Assembly: GCA_900155495.1 (NCBI GenBank)
Contig: FTLJ01000181.1
Location: 112,787 to 176,786 of the forward strand
Direction: 5' to 3'
DNA: 64,000 bases
DNA from: Porogramme epimiltina
Taxonomy: Eukaryota; Basidiomycota; Agaricomycetes; Polyporales; Polyporaceae
A model generated the notes under the pieces. It had not been told where the DNA came from. It did not search any database and saw nothing but the letters and a program-made list of their open reading frames with translations. Positions 11,876 to 21,504 of the stretch are shown here, one piece after another (positions within the stretch are counted from its first letter, which is position 1; each line of letters opens with the position of its first letter). The translations under genes and the position numbers were made by a program.

Positions 11876-11990
11876 GGATGCATCCGAAAGTGAATCCAAA
11901 CGACTTGGTTTCAGTGGGTGTGTGCATCCAAAAGACTCAAAAATCGGATGGGTGAATCCAAAGATGCATCCGAGTCGTTCGGATGCATCC
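11876..11990. repeat. 115-bp element with 13-bp inverted ends
   Basis: GGATGCATCCGAA at 11876-11888 is matched by its reverse complement at 11978-11990. Two further GCATCC/GAATCC-like motifs lie inside. The size and ends suggest a small non-autonomous (MITE-like) insertion or a hairpin. No target duplication was confirmed. The rest of 11742-12310 holds nothing recognisable. Confidence 0.45.
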
Positions 11991-12310
11991 ATTGCAGAGA
12001 CAGTGGGGGCCGCCGGCAGCGCGTCACAGCGGGCCCATAGCGCGCCGCGGCGAGTTTGGGAAGGGCTGCAGAGGTCACTGTCGTGTGCTAATGTGTCGAG
12101 GTGGATGCCTGCCAGTGGGGACATCTGCCAACCGGGACGCGGTAACCGGCTCGTGCTGGGTGGAGGTGGAAGAGGGAGGGCCGCAGGGATACACGTAACA
12201 CCTCCATCATCGACCATCCACCACTATTGCTCGTGGTGAGCTGGCTCTCCATGTCGCATACAACGCGCGTCTGATGATGACGCAGTGACCTATTACTATC
12301 TGTGCAAATG

Positions 12311-12440
12311 TCGTGATTGCGCTCTGCATCATGCACCGCATCGCGACTCACGAGGAGTGACGCTAATGGTGCAATTTGTCAGCAATTGGGCTGCAGCCTG
12401 CTACGCTGCTCTCGTGGTGACGTTTACCCTGGAGCTCAGT
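12311..12440 (+). pseudogene. decayed fragment of BAHD acyltransferase
   Basis: About 130 bases resemble, with small indels and many substitutions, the coding strand of the acyltransferase around its HxxxD motif (coding sequence near 1200-1330). Shared words include GCATCGCG, ATGGTGCA and the stretch encoding the tryptophan after the motif. The reading frame is broken. It lies in opposite orientation to the intact gene. Confidence 0.5.
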
Positions 12441-12639
12441 CAGTCTTCATCCTGCATGTGTCGACCGTCCGTCCACAAACAAGTACAACCTATCCCGGGG
12501 ATGCATACCCTCCATGCAGGTCTGTGAGAGAATGGATCTTATGGATGTAGTCGCAATGCATGCACTACGACGCTTACGCACCTGAGTTAACACCATTTTT
12601 TCGACGAAAGGTTTGCTGTTATTCTACTTCGCTGTGCAT

Positions 12640-12850
12640 TCTCCAGTACCCACCGTTTTGGCGGAGCTTATCTGTGTAGCTCTTCGTCGCAGCCTCGAGT
12701 GGTTCAAACAAGTACTGAATACGCTGTGCGGCGATCATCTACGTTCCAGCCTGACGAGTAATTCATAAGTACCCGAGCACCCCAACACACACGCACACAT
12801 TCAACGGAATGACGCTCACCTCGCCGTCCCTGGTGTCGCTCACGCCAACT
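12640..12850 (-). pseudogene. decayed fragment of asparaginase gene
   Basis: The stretch resembles 24.54-24.77 kb, part of the asparaginase gene, including an intron-flanking region. Shared words include TTGGCGGAGCT-like, CAAGTACTG, CCAGCCTGA and the CTCACNTCGCC donor region followed by GTGTCGCTCAC. No open frame survives. 12851-13339 holds nothing recognisable. Confidence 0.5.
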
Positions 12851-13339
12851 GCGCATATCCTGCCGGCACCGCTGGGTGGACCGTTTCTCAGCTCGGAAGT
12901 TCGCGTCTATGCGGGCTAGGTCGTGATACACCCGCACACGTCGACCTCTGCGAAGCAGCAACATGAGTAGAAAATAGTGCGGACTCGGAGAGGCTCACCG
13001 GAACCGTGACCACAAATAGCGAAACAACGGGAACGTTGTATCGCAGTACAGTAGCTCGTGAAATGTGCCGTCCTCCCAATTTATGCCACTTCCGATGAGT
13101 TGAGTTGGTTATGGCTCGAGGAGGATTCAAGTTCAAAGAGGCAACTCGTCGTGGATGGGCGCTTGAGCTACAGCTATTCAAATCTCGAGGTAGCGGGGGT
13201 TGAAGAGCATTTGGACCAACGCCCGAATTTGAATGTCCGATTACTTGGAATTTCCATGCCCCTGCCATGCCCCATCATCCCCCTGACGTCACCTCCTACA
13301 ATCCTCATTCCCCTCCTTTATCTCTCGTGCACAGGGTTA

Positions 13340-14170
13340 CTAGGCGAAGGTCTCCAACACAGCGAAGGACTTTGTCTCGCAGTGCCACCGTGGTCGGAGC
13401 AGTCACGATTTGTGTCAGACCCCGACAACCCGAGCAGGCGGCCGACGACCTTGCCTTCGAATATCCGCAAGGCCTTCAACGCGCCAAAGATGTGTACGTG
13501 TTGTTACCTCGCCGCTGTAATTCTATGGGCTTGTGATGCTCATGCGCCCGTGTCTCTCGCAATGTGCACGGTCTTATTCTGTGTGATCGCGACGAAGCGG
13601 ATGTCGATGCTCGCTGGGTCATCGTTCACCGCGCAGACTTTTGGTCAGAACATCCCACAATTGGAGGTATACGAGAAGAAGCACATGGAGTCTGGACGAG
13701 GTGCGTTTCATGTTTTCAAGTTTGGCTATCTCGTTTCCACTCCATCCAATGCCCTCCTTTTATGCCGCTTCCCTCTACGCCGTTTTCCGCACACCCTCTA
13801 TCTTTTCTTTGATCTGTCTACTACCATTCTTGCGAGAAATGGTCGAATGTCATCATACGGGACTGCAACGCTGCTTCGTGCGATGGGCTCCCGGGTCTTA
13901 CAAGTGCAGATCTGATCGGCGACTGATGGCCGAATGGGAACTGGGATAGGCGGGTGCGCTGATTTTTGTAGTCCACACGCGCAGGCTTTGGGCTGCGATG
14001 GGCTCTTGTCAGTAAAGGGCGGGAAGCTCGAGCATTTGCGTACGTCTAGACTGCGTCTTCAATGCATCTATGTGATCACGGCCACTAGCGTCGGATTCAG
14101 TAATTGCTGTTGAGACCTCGTGCAACACAGTTTGGATTCTCCATGCACCGCTTGTACGGAGTACACGCAG
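13340..14170 (+). pseudogene. decayed copy of cmk1 3' end
   Basis: Similar to cmk1 from exon 11 through exon 12 and into the 3' flank. Recognisable pieces are the GACCCCGACAACCCGAGC block, ATCCGCAAGGCCTTC, the ATCGCGACGAAGCG...ATGTCGATGCTCGCTGGGTC block at about 13590-13620 and CACATGGA near 13685. The region at 14010-14120 matches cmk1 downstream sequence at about 8436-8550. Frameshifts and lost splice sites break it, and the kinase core upstream of exon 11 is absent. Together with the DUF6533 gene that follows, it repeats the cmk1-DUF6533 order at 7.6-11.7 kb. Confidence 0.75.
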
Positions 14171-14861
14171 TTGCCGAGCGCCATAGATCATCAAGCAAAA
14201 GAAGTAAATGTCTGGATGCATTGCGTAGGTAGGGGGCTCTTTCCAGTTGGATGCTTATGCATCTGTCACGTTAGATTCGTGGTGAGATTCTGTAGAAGCC
14301 CTCGTGTGAACTCTTTGCGACTCACCTACGGCAATGTAACCTCGTGCGCTAGTTTCTAGTGAAGGATGCCGTCAGATGGTTGGTACATGATATATCGTTG
14401 CTCCGATGACCAATGAACAAATTTGGATTGCAGAAGCCCCCGCACAGCGCCACAGAGATCTTGCCGGAATTCGGACCCACATATCCCCGACCACACCGCT
14501 CCTGCGTATCCGGATATGGATTTGAAAGATCCGACATCCCCTTGAACTTCAGTCTTCCCTTGCCCCTATCTCCCAAAGTGTTATGTGAGTGGTGGCTCAT
14601 CTGTTCAAGTAGATTCCCCAATGAAATATCTAGATGATAATCAAGCTGTGATCCCACTGTAAGAGCTCTGAGATTGAGTTTATAAGGGCGACCTGGGGCA
14701 GACTTATGCCTCGGTCCTACTCCCTCCCCGGCTTGGTCTAGTAGTGCACGAAGGAAAATGCACGACACCGTATGGAACGTAACATCACTGGGATATAGAA
14801 GGTAACGTGGTCCCTCTACACACGTATACTATGGCTTCCCCTCGCTGATTATCTCTTGATT
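14171..14861. other. gene-free stretch before gene B
   Basis: No gene seen. A TATAAG string at 14681-14686 could serve gene B. Confidence 0.4.
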
Positions 14862-16485
14862 AGCCCCAACTTCAACCCCTCCATCGCCGGTGATATCCGA
14901 TCCAGCTCAAGTGAAGGAATCCAGGTACATCTGGTTGCAGTAGTTGGTAAGACATACATTAACAACGCTCGTCTAGGCTGATAAATTCCCCTCAGCGTTG
15001 TTTCTCTACGACTACCTCCTCACTTTCAGTCGTGAAGTGCGATACATATGGAGTCGCCCATCCTGCAATTCTTCGATCATTTTCCTTCTTCTTCGATACT
15101 CATTCCTTGCCAACATTATACTCGGCATCGTGGATCTTGTTCCGTGGACATCGAAGACTCAAACAGTAAAGTCCTGAAGCTGGTGTATCATGTACTATGT
15201 GCTGACTTCATGTTTTAGGAGTGAGCTGACAAGGCGTCCTCAATTGACTTCATGTGTAACGCGCTGATATGTAACTTCTCAGGTGTATGAATGGCTTCCG
15301 GGGTGAAATAGTTCTAGTGGTCATTGTTCTTGTGTCTGCTGCCGGTATCAGTCACTTGTTTTTCTTCTCATGTCGTCTCACGCTTACTCATCAAACCGTA
15401 GGGTTCTCTGGCCTCAGAGCGTTTGGACTAACCCACAAGCTCTGGGTATCGATCATAGTGGTCATCTTGAGCCTTGTATACCCGATCACAATTATAGTAA
15501 GCAACTTGTTGGCTCCTCGTGCATATTTCACCGTCATCGTGCTAACAACCAAATTCAACATAGGCCAACATCCTGGAGGCTATAACATTCCCTGATACTC
15601 GTGGGGTTTGCCACACTAGGTTGCCTTCAGATGTCATTCAAAGTGCTGCTGCAAAGTGAGGTTTTATCCTAAACAAACTTAAGCTAGTCACTAACGGACG
15701 GCGAAAAACAGCAACATTGTAGCCGTAGAACTATTGGGGATATTCAGTAACGTGACTGTGTGCCTGATCCTACTCGCTGTTACGTGGAATAGAACTTGGA
15801 TGGCAAGACCATGGGCATTGGATACATTCAATGGCATACCCAGAAGTCGTATTGTCTCCCATGTCTTGTTCGACGACGGTGAGAATTTATTAAGTTACTC
15901 CGCGCTTGAGAAACATAACTTATGATATGAACTTCTGTGCAGGAGCCATATACTTCTTGTTAGAGTCCCCATTTCTTAAACGATTCATCTGACCAACGCT
16001 GGACAGTGCGCTTCTTGTAGCAAACAGCATCAACCTCGTCTCTGTATCCAATTCGAATGTGCGTCTTTGAATGTTTCGGTCGCATACTCAAGATGACATA
16101 GATCTATTCTGCGTCATTCCACGCACTAATGACGTTTGTGCAAGGTAGCTTCTCCTCCCGAGTACGGAGGGGTTTGCGTCGTGCGTATTCCATGAGCCTC
16201 CTCTTTAGAGCGAGGCGACTCATTGCCATCACTATACTTCTTAGCTTCATGGTTGTCTTCAGCTGCAGGTTCATCCTCGATCTTCGCGAGGCTGTAGCAC
16301 CAGCGGAGGACAGTGCGGAGCTCACCAGAGCCACTAATGGGAAGAATACAGGAATACTGTTTGCTCTTCGGTCACCAGATCACAGCACTAACACTATTGC
16401 TTCTTCCGTGTACGGCGCCACCGTCCTCTGGACTTCGGATGATATGCTAGGTGCGAGCCTATCGGAGGACATCGAGGAGGTGTGA
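14862..16485 (+). CDS. DUF6533 integral membrane protein, gene B (5' end unresolved)
   Basis: Closest relative of gene A. Resolved exons: a first coding piece ending at 14946, then 14996-15165, 15219-15220, 15283-15344, 15402-15496, 15564-15655, 15712-15878, 15943-15958, 16007-16058, 16149-16180, 16245-16485; these later exons are open for 310 codons (one base supplied by exon 1). The LYDYLLTFSREVRYIW signature, FSGLRAFGL and RFILDLREA are present. The 2-nt exon (GA at 15219-15220) sits between ttttag and gtgagc. No ATG is in frame with exon 1 close upstream, so the start must be in a further 5' exon or has been lost. All other splice sites are canonical and no internal stop was met, so it may still be expressed. 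The boundary at 14862 is only where the open frame becomes unclear. Confidence 0.68.
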
Positions 16486-16819
16486 GGTATGACTATTTCT
16501 GTCGACCGGGCCCGCTAGCCAAAATAATATAAAGCATTTTACTCTATTTATTGAGTGAATACTATAGATATCGTGCACTGCATCGTACACTCCGTAATTC
16601 GTCACGACGGCCCTCCCCTATGCTGGTTTGTTCTTCACACAGTGCACGTTGATGGCGATCGAGCGAGTTACTCATGCCGCTTGTCCAGAGGGCGACCAAA
16701 TTGGAAAGCCCAAGGGGGGTTGCAATTGGGAACTGGAGGGAAGACGCGGTTTGCTGTGAACGGGCGCGCCTGATGTAACGCTACCTCTCGCAACCCCCTT
16801 CCCACGTCTATCCTCACTG
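16486..16819. other. gene-free stretch
   Basis: Nothing recognised beyond the 3' flank of gene B. Confidence 0.4.
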
Positions 16820-16930
16820 CAAAGTACTGGGCAAGTGTCTTAGACGCATCAGAGTGTCTTCATATCGCTGTTGAGGCGCTCAAACGCAAGTGGCTGGAGT
16901 CGGAGGAACCATACTCTGTGCTCAACCACA
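16820..16930 (+). pseudogene. decayed copy of cmk1 exon 11
   Basis: About 110 bases resemble the start of cmk1 exon 11: GTACTGGGCAA, GAGGCGCTCAAACGCAAGTG and GTCGGAGGAACC appear in the same order as in the gene, with the middle shortened. It follows gene B just as the 13.3-kb copy follows gene A. The surrounding sequence is not kinase-like. Confidence 0.6.
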
Positions 16931-18153
16931 TATAAGTGTGTTTCACCTACTGTTTCAGTTGAAGACCCTACCCCTACTTAGCGATTACGCTTCTGCCCGT
17001 CTGATACCTTGAAAAGGTGAGTTGATGTCCTTTTGTGCAGTTTTGGTCGCTCATCCATCAAATGAGCGGAGAAAACATATAGTCTCATGTCCTATTTAGC
17101 GACGATGAGAATGCTACTGTGCACATAATACGCTTTGCTTACCCACCTGTTCTGATACAGGTACTTTGTAAACAGAAAGAATTATTCAAGAATTATTCAT
17201 CGCTTGGTCAGCGGTTTCATTCGTATCTTTTGCGTGGCACTAAGTGCACGCATTGCACTCTACTCTCTTTCTGGGTATTCTTGAGATTGGCCGTCTTTGA
17301 AAATTTTGTGTTAATAAATTTGCATACACTACGTGCAATGCGTGCAACAGGGCACAGGAGCGGGGAGTGGAGAGCATGTGATAGGCAACGGTTTTGTGGG
17401 AGGTGAGTGATGGAAATGCGGCGGTGGATAATGGTACTACAATGGACAAACGACGAACCGACAACGCATCTAGTCGTGTAACATCCAAAGGTGCCCCACG
17501 GGAGGCTGAAAGCAATCACTCATCCGTGGTGTAGAGCTTAGACATAGAAGATCTTTATGAACTCACTCTTGTGGACTCTTTGTATACGTCATTCACAATG
17601 AGTGCGGCTCGTTGATTGCAGGGCGGCGGGCCGGCAGGATTGCAGCGAGCGGATATAGCAGATCGCAGGGTGGGCAATGCACGGCGGTCGACAATTTGAG
17701 AGGAGGTACGAGACAATACTATGGAATAGAGAGAGAGGCGGCCCCAGCGAAGGCAAGGCAGATTGTTAGTAGCTAGCGGGTAGTGGTACTACGCGGCTAG
17801 CTGATGACGGCTTGACGGTGGTGGGCAACATCGGCCAACGAGAGACATGTCTAAACATGCGACCCGGAACACAATTAAGGAAGGTCCGGGAAACTACGGA
17901 CGCAGCACTCTCAACCAGCCAATGGGATTATAATAAGGTAGGCTAGATTACATCACTAAGCTCCGCCAGCCAATCATAACGAAAAGACATACGGGTGGCG
18001 TTCCAATGGGAAATGTCGTGCATCGCTCAGTGGGCTTCAAAACCCTCCTCAGCTCGCCGCTCCTGGTCGAAGTCAGAGAAGCAGATCGCAGTAAACCTTA
18101 AGTATTAGGCAGTGCTCACTAGTCGCTCGTACGCCATATCAACTTTGAACTTT
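16931..18153. other. gene-free stretch
   Basis: No ORF with protein-like content, RNA gene or repeat recognised on either strand. Confidence 0.45.
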
Positions 18154-19849
18154 CATCAGCAAAGTGTCACTTGTCTTATGACGGGCTTGTGGGGCTTGGC
18201 AAGCCCCACAAGCCCCACAAGCCCATAAGCCCAAAAAAGCCCATGGGCTTATTAAGCTAGGTGGGGTCGGCTGGATAAGCCCAGGTGGGCTTATCAAGCC
18301 GGGGGTGGGCTTGTCAAGCCCGTCCAAGACCGGAATAAGCCCTCTAAAAAGGCCATGCAGCACACTGTATGGGGGCGCAGAAATTGATCACATTAACAAA
18401 TACGTACGGACACATGACATACTGACACAAAAAGTAACGACTATAGAGTAAAACTACAACGGCGCAGGCAGCGCATACCCGTCTCTACCTGCGGTGCTCT
18501 CCACATCTCTGACACACGCTGCAGTGCCTGCGTAGAGAGGCGGCAGACCGCATTGGACGTGGGAAGTGCACGGGGCGGGCACGATCAGGCGGTGGGGAGG
18601 GGCAGGGTTGGGGGTGCAACACCCATGATGACGTCCCGGTCCCTATCGCGACGTCCCTGTAGTGGCCGTGGGTGAGTGTGAATTCACAGTCGCGGTTGCA
18701 TCCACATGCCGAACAAAAAGACGGTATACCTTTCATGCATGAGCGTGTGCACGAGCTGCACACCCAGCATTCATGTAGGGGAAGAGCGGGGAGGGGCCCT
18801 CCAGCGCATCGTGTTGAAGTGGTAGAAGAAGCGGTTGTCAGCAGGAATAGATGGGAGGGCGGTTGACGATAGGGACGTACAGGGGACGAGGTAGGACAGC
18901 GGGGCGGCGCAGATGGGGAGGTGAGCCTCTGCCATCGAGATGATCGTCCAGGTAGTGCGCAGCGCCGATGCCGGATCGACATGCGGCGGTGCATGCCCGC
19001 GTCGACGTCGACGTCCGAGTGGCAAACAGCGTCGAGAAGTGCATCGGCCGGGAGACGGCCGCTGGGGTGGCGGCGGCCCGCGAACGAGGGCGTCGGACGG
19101 GTGGTGGTGGGTTGGAGGGAATGGGGCGCACCTGGCGTTTGGGTGCGAGACCTGCTTCCATCTTCTATCTCGAGCCGGAGCTGTGTCATCCGCGATGCTC
19201 CTCGTCTCGTCCTCCGAGGTGGGCACGAAAGCCACCGCGGGTGGGCTTAGTCCAAGCTGCAGCGTCGCGGAGGGGCTTCGGGCCGTGTGCGTAAGGGGCA
19301 GCGGCGGGCTGATTTAGTTCATAGAGTGCGCGGGGCTCGAAAAAGGCTCGACGCGAGCCGCGTTGGGGGCAGCGAACGATAGTGTGGGCCGCCCAGGGGG
19401 GGAGGGGGCGAGCCCGCGCAGTCCATCAGCCCGTGGCGGGCCAGCATGTATGGAAGGTGGACTCGTTGCTGGGCGGGATCCTCCACGACTCGCGGGGGCC
19501 CCGTCGGTGTCGGTGTCGGTGTCGGTTTCGGGCGCGGCCGGCAAGAGGAGGGAACGAAGAGAAACTTACGGATGGCGCGGAGGGATGGTGGTGGTGGGGG
19601 AGACGAAGCGACGTGGCAGCGCAAGCGCCGCGCGGGCGAGTTCGGCGCCTACGGACTTGTCGTCTTTCCGCTGTCTCTAAGTAGTCCCTCCGCCGTCTCT
19701 GGTCCCTCCACCTCCCGCCACCCGAGCCCCTTCAAGAGGCAGTCCAAGATGTCCCCTCCCTGTATCAGGCGCCAGTGCGTACCCCGTGGTGGTGAGTATA
19801 GCGCCACCGCCCCCTCCCCGATGATCCCCCTTCTCACTTCCAAAAAGGA

Positions 19850-20391
19850 TCCGTACTACAGCCATGAAGACACCGCAAAGCTCTGCGCGCGGTTTGTCAC
19901 GCATTTGTTTGCGTGTCCCGACCTCCCTCCCCTCTCGACGACCGTGCCCTCCGCCCCGTCGCCGCCCCTCGCCAACTTCATCGCGTACGCCCTCCATCGT
20001 ACACGGCTTCACACCTCCGTCACCTTCGCCGCACTCTACCTCCTGCAACGCCTAAAAGCCCGCTTCCCCGCCGCGCGGAGCTCCTCAGGCCACCGATAAG
20101 ATGTATCGGCCTTCATCATCGCCTCTCAGGCAATCTGCGACGACATGTGCTACAACAAGTCCTGGGCCATCGTCGGTTGTACCAACCCGGCGCGGTCTCG
20201 TCTACCCCCGCCTTCGCCGGCAACACCCAGCAGCCCCAGTCCACGTCGCCGCCGAAGCCCATACCACCTCTGGTGCCCGTGCACGCCGGCGCCCCCCTCC
20301 CCCGTACGCGGTCTCGTCATCGCCCCACACCCCCAATACGCCTGATACTCCCGAGTCGACCATGTCGTCGTCGACGTCGGCGTCTGCGTGA
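19850..20391 (+). pseudogene. captured cyclin (PCL/PHO80-like) fragment
   Basis: An open stretch ending near 20097 encodes a cyclin N-terminal box: a YYSHEDTAKLCARF start, then FIAYALHRTRLHTSVTF and LLQRLKARFP, hallmarks of fungal Pcl1-like cyclins that pair with Pho85-type kinases. An in-frame TAA at about 20098-20100 interrupts it where the family usually has LFIS. The same frame resumes with AFIIASQAICDD and NKSW, then loses similarity in a proline-rich tail. The C-terminal half of the cyclin fold is missing. It lies wholly inside the inverted-repeat element, so it looks like captured host sequence. No donor gene is in this window. Confidence 0.7.
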
Positions 20392-21012
20392 CCCTCCGTC
20401 CCCCGCGCCCTCCCCATGCCCTCCACCGCGCCCTACCAAGCCGGCGTGGTCTCCGCCACCCCCACCTTCGCCAACAAGATGCAGCAGCCCTCACCAGCGC
20501 GTCTCCGGGCCCCTGGCCGCGACCGCGACCGCCCCCCGCTGACGTCTTCGCCCACGGCAGGGTTCGCGTCGCCCGCGCTACCAACACTGACGCCCGGCGC
20601 ACCTCCCGTCACGCGTCCTGCACCTGGCCCCTCGCGGGACACCGACCACACATCGACGCGTGGGCATCGGTGCGACCTCGCCGCGCACCTCAATCTGCCC
20701 TGTGGTCTCGCGTGCACACGTCCGAGTCCGAATCCGAATCCGAACCCGAGTCCCTGCCGAGCTGGGTGAGAGGCGCGCCGCCCCGGCCGGCGAGCGCAGG
20801 CGGCGTGCGAGAGGCAAGGAGGAGGACTGGGCGCAGAGGCCTGTGTGCCCTCGCGCCCCACCGCCACTGTTCCGTGCCAGAGGCCGTCGCCCTGCACCCT
20901 TGGTCCGCGACGGAGGGGGGAGGGAGGGCGTTGTGGATTCAGGTGCGGGCTACGCTCTCTGTGCCGCGAACACAGACCAAACGCCCCGTCCGGGCTCGAA
21001 CGGGCATCGTGG

Positions 21013-21047
21013 CCGAGCACCGAGCACCGAGCACCGAGCACCGAGCA
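21013..21047. repeat. 7-bp tandem repeat (CCGAGCA)n
   Basis: Five near-perfect copies of CCGAGCA. Related short arrays in the same element are a GTCGGT repeat at about 19503-19530 and a CCGAAT repeat at about 20725-20750. Confidence 0.8.
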
Positions 21048-21504
21048 GGCGGAGCGGCCGAAGTGTTCTGAGTTGCGTGAGCACACATGACCGTGCCCGC
21101 GGCGGACGTCACGGCCTGCTGCATTCCCCGCTCGATGTTCATCCTAGTAGAATACTGTATCATATGTTTGTTACTCGGCTTTTACAAGTGTTTGCCCAAG
21201 CCCAAAACAAGCACGTCACCAAGCCTTCGTTAAGTACATGCATTTACAAGCCACGAGCAAGTCGAGAGCAAGCCGCGAGCAAGCCCCATAAGCCCCAAGC
21301 CCAAATAAGCCCCGGGCTTAAAAAATAAGCCCCGGGCTTAAAAAAAAAGCCCGGGCAAGCCGCGTGACACATTGCTGATGTTCAATCCCCCCCCCAGTGC
21401 CACCGCATACGCTACCAGGCTGAATCCCCCTCTCCCCATTCACTGGTAGATCTCCGGCGAAACGTACGTCCTATCGATATTGATAAAAGAGTCATAACCC
21501 ATAT

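Larger units (their letters stand above)
18154..21380. mobile_element. non-autonomous TIR element carrying a gene fragment
   Basis: The ends are CATCAGCAAAGTGTCAC at 18154-18170 and the reverse complement of CATCAGCAATGTGTCAC at 21364-21380, 16 of 17 matching. Just inside both ends are clusters of GGGCTT/AAGCCC motifs in inverted arrangement (about 18184-18345 and 21245-21362), the kind of subterminal repeat where DNA transposases bind; hAT elements often have such repeats. The ends contain CAG, also compatible with hAT, but no exact target-site duplication was found (the flanking TTGAAC and GTTCAA are an inverted match), so the superfamily is open. No transposase was recognised inside. The interior is GC-rich, carries a broken cyclin fragment and several simple repeats, and differs from the AT-rich flanks. 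Confidence 0.65.

Noticed and set aside
18485..19235. Two overlapping minus-strand ORFs inside the inverted-repeat element, considered as a transposase
   Set aside because: No DDE, zinc-finger or hAT dimerisation motif; composition is that of GC-rich non-coding sequence.
18154..21380. Firm hAT assignment of the inverted-repeat element
   Set aside because: The ends and subterminal repeats fit, but no 8-bp target duplication and no transposase were found.
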